Shown: piece after piece, positions 15,497-16,795 of the stretch
How positions within the stretch are numbered: the first letter of the stretch is position 1
Layout of the letters: each line of letters begins with the position of its first letter
Assembly: GCA_947441325.1 (NCBI GenBank)
Contig: CANETR010000005.1
Location: forward strand, 1-16,795
Source of the DNA: Saprospiraceae bacterium
GTDB lineage: Bacteria; Bacteroidota; Bacteroidia; Chitinophagales; Saprospiraceae
DNA length: 16,795 nucleotides
Direction of reading: 5' to 3'
Position numbers and translations under genes: made by a program
Notes under the pieces: model-generated
Seen by the model: the letters and a program-made list of their open reading frames with translations, nothing else
Told to the model about the DNA's origin: nothing
The model's database searches: none

Positions 15497-16075
15497 ATGA
15501 AATGGTTAATTGCTTTGATTTTAATCTTATCAAGCTCTACTACAGAGCCGGTTTTTGCATTTGATACAAAATCAATTGCCTGTTCGGCTGAATACTCAGT
15601 AGAAGAAACTCCTGTAAAACCCATTAAAAGAAAGAAAAAAGGAAATAAAACCAAGAGCGACAAAACTGAGCTTTACCTTATCAAAGCTGCTGTTTTCATG
15701 TCTGCAGCTGTCGCAGTTATTATATTTTCGCTAATTTTTCAACCGGTTTTTATATTCGCCATCATTTTTCTACCTGCTTTTTTATGGCTCATGAGCGGCA
15801 CTCTTTCTACGATGTCAATAATTTTGATGTTTAGAAGAATGGAATCGAATTTCAAAGAAGATAACGAAACTCTGGCAGCTTATCTTTTTCTTTTTATGCT
15901 AAGTAGAATATTGCTCTTGTTGCTGATTTTCTTACTTAGCGGTGCTATTATTGCCCTTCTGCTTTCTATCCTTTTCATACCTGGATTTGTAATACAAATT
16001 ATCACCATTTTCCGACTGCTTTCCACGCACAAAAGTAAAATGTGGGAAAAGGATATGTTTATGAAAAGAAATTGA
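15497..16075 (+). CDS. Polytopic membrane protein of unknown function
   Basis: I do not recognise a family. The 192-residue product has a signal peptide (MKWLIALILILSSSTTEPVFAF), a short periplasmic-looking stretch, a basic cluster KPIKRKKKGNKTK (41-53) and then about four hydrophobic spans (~62-80, 82-100, 130-150, 152-174) with a charged loop RRMESNFKEDNE between the second and third. The C-terminus is basic (HKSKMWEKDMFMKRN). It diverges from the helix-hairpin-helix gene with a 100-bp gap. The start is supported by the signal peptide, but TATCTTTG, a -7 consensus match, lies only 5 bases before the ATG, so transcription may begin at or near the start codon. The order signal peptide, lysine cluster, membrane spans resembles the 192-residue protein at 9143, with no clear residue identity. 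Confidence 0.75.
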   Translation: MKWLIALILILSSSTTEPVFAFDTKSIACSAEYSVEETPVKPIKRKKKGNKTKSDKTELYLIKAAVFMSAAVAVIIFSLIFQPVFIFAIIFLPAFLWLMSGTLSTMSIILMFRRMESNFKEDNETLAAYLFLFMLSRILLLLLIFLLSGAIIALLLSILFIPGFVIQIITIFRLLSTHKSKMWEKDMFMKRN

Positions 16076-16090
16076 TTTTGTTGGTCAACA

Positions 16091-16178
16091 AAATCTGCAA
16101 TTTTCCACGCTGTTTGAAGAATATCTGTGGTGAAAATAATATTACTTTGTCCTCGGCGGATTGGGCGGATTTACGCGG
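16091..16178. repeat. Imperfect direct repeat, copy A
   Basis: It begins AAATCTGC and ends ACGCGG. It shares with copy B the words TGTTTGAAGAA, AAAATAATATTA and CTTTGTCCTCGGC, as well as GCGGATT-like ends. It lacks two short segments present in copy B. Confidence 0.75.
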
Positions 16179-16225
16179 TATTAATGCGAGGTTAAAACCC
16201 CGCACTCCATTGCTGTTAATTTTTT

Positions 16226-16255
16226 AAAGGCCCCGAAAGCTTTCGAGGGCCTTTT
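16226..16255 (+). terminator. Terminator hairpin after the polytopic membrane protein
   Basis: AAAGGCCC (16226-16233) pairs with GGGCCTTT (16247-16254). Above a bulged A, CGAA and TTCG close an AGCT loop. Four T residues (16252-16255) follow, three of them in the stem. The stem is GC-rich and strong but the T tract is short; T residues at 16219-16225 on the left flank give no help on the minus strand. It is 150 bases beyond the gene's stop. Confidence 0.65.
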
Positions 16256-16257
16256 GA

Positions 16258-16366
16258 AAATCTGCGATTATCTGTTACATCCGCGTTGTTTGAAGAACAT
16301 CCGTGGTAAAATAATATTAACCACAGATAGGACTTTGTCCTCGGCAGATTAGACGGATTTTCGCGG
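16258..16366. repeat. Imperfect direct repeat, copy B
   Basis: This copy is longer. Relative to copy A it has extra bases near 16270 (TCTGTTACAT) and 16319 (ACCACAGATAGGA), and the latter partly complements the CATCCGTGGT upstream, giving a potential stem. It ends TTTTCGCGG like copy A. Confidence 0.75.
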
Positions 16367-16457
16367 ATTTTGCACAGCAATTTGAGAAATAGAACCTCAG
16401 AACTAAAATCCCTAAATTTTAATTCTTAATCTAACTCCAGGAGATAAAATTATGTTC

Positions 16458-16795
16458 CTATCTTCCTCCCGCTTCTATCCTTTCCTCCTCAATTTTTCTT
16501 AGCGCATCAAGGGCACCTTCGGTAGGATAAAGCCCATCGAGACAGGCCATACAGGTTGGCAGAAAATCCGAAAATATGCTTTTCAGGTCTTCCAATGGTA
16601 GATAAATCAGGGCATCGGCCTCGATATAGTCCTTAATCTGGTCCACTGTTTTTTGTGCGGCAATCAATTCTGTTTTCACCGACATGTCGATACCATAAAT
16701 ACAAGGGCTGATGACCGGTGGTGCTGCCGAAATAAAATAAATTTCTTTTGCACCTGCTTCGCGCAGGGTTTGTACGATTCGGCGTGAGGTTGTGC
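16458..16795 (-). CDS. purF: Amidophosphoribosyltransferase (C-terminal part; N-terminus beyond window)
   Basis: PurF makes phosphoribosylamine from PRPP and glutamine, the first committed step of purine synthesis. The frame enters from the right edge and gives 111 residues beginning TTSRRIVQTLREAGAKEIYF, the end of the PRPP-binding loop (the family reads VDDSIVRGTTS) and the helix after it. SAAPPVISPCIYGIDM follows, then FLPTCMACLDGLYPTEGA near the end. The Cys in PCIYGID and the pair in TCMAC correspond to three of the four cysteines that bind the 4Fe-4S cluster in Bacillus-type PurF, so this should be a cluster-containing, oxygen-sensitive enzyme. The glutaminase domain and most of the transferase domain are outside the window. 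The stop is TAG at 16458; I see no convincing terminator after it. Confidence 0.93.
   Translation of the reverse strand, partial: TTSRRIVQTLREAGAKEIYFISAAPPVISPCIYGIDMSVKTELIAAQKTVDQIKDYIEADALIYLPLEDLKSIFSDFLPTCMACLDGLYPTEGALDALRKIEEERIEAGGR

Larger units (their letters stand above)
16076..16457. other. Non-coding spacer between the membrane protein and purF
   Basis: These 382 bases hold two copies of an imperfect ~100-bp repeat and, between them, one strong hairpin. The only open frames are short and cross the repeats with no protein-like pattern. From 16367 to 16457 I see nothing beyond AT-rich sequence leading to the purF stop. Confidence 0.7.

Noticed and set aside
15448..15663. 71-aa minus-strand frame overlapping the membrane protein start
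   Set aside because: It is opposite the signal peptide of the 15497 gene, crosses the divergent promoter region and has no independent support.
16042..16227. 61-aa plus-strand frame after the membrane protein
   Set aside because: It overlaps the end of the 15497 gene and runs through repeat copy A; no protein-like pattern.

Overview
The window looks like chromosomal DNA from a member of the Bacteroidota. Three things point there. The gene set matches: rimP-nusA-infB with an IF2 that has a long charged N-terminal extension, an archaeal/eukaryotic-type prolyl-tRNA synthetase, a FadL/OmpP1-like porin and a ComEA-like helix-hairpin-helix protein, all in Bacteroidota sequence style. Coding is AT-rich with few recognisable Shine-Dalgarno sites. 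Two promoters match the Bacteroidota housekeeping consensus TTTG-N19-TAnnTTTG exactly (upstream of rimP and of serC), and a third differs by one base (upstream of the helix-hairpin-helix gene).

Layout, left to right. 1-3998 (minus strand): the transcription/translation operon rimP-nusA-infB, with infB cut by the window edge. Its 5' leader carries a terminator-like hairpin just after the promoter. 4047-6791 (minus): a FadL-like outer-membrane barrel preceded by a secreted low-complexity Tyr/Trp/Gly/Asn then Pro/Arg/Asn-rich protein. 7033-8511 (plus): proS, followed by a repeat-bearing spacer and a perfect 15-bp terminator hairpin. 8806-10016: a small accessory stretch with a 72-aa XRE regulator, a divergently transcribed secreted/membrane protein with a near-perfect palindrome between them, and a 43-aa single-span membrane protein. 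10120-11831 (plus): a two-gene unit encoding an NtrC-type regulator in which every catalytic motif I can check has decayed, followed by a stand-alone Hpt phosphotransfer protein with its histidine intact. 11837-12904 (minus): serC, converging on the Hpt gene with a 5-base gap. 13070-15396 (minus): a three-repeat ComEA-like protein followed by an AAA+ ATPase that resembles those of extracellular contractile injection systems. 15497-16075 (plus): a polytopic membrane protein of unknown function. 16076-16457: a non-coding spacer with two copies of an imperfect ~100-bp repeat flanking a terminator hairpin. 16458-16795 (minus): the C-terminal end of purF, of the iron-sulfur-cluster type.

Most of the window is housekeeping. 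The best candidates for something undescribed are (1) the catalytically dead receiver-AAA-Fis regulator paired with an active-looking Hpt protein, (2) a possible NusA-responsive attenuator in the leader of NusA's own operon, (3) the orphan injection-system-like ATPase in an operon with a ComEA-like DNA-binding protein, and (4) the XRE regulator/operator/membrane-protein module. No complete novel defence or mobile system is visible, and I saw no tRNA, rRNA, CRISPR array or insertion sequence.
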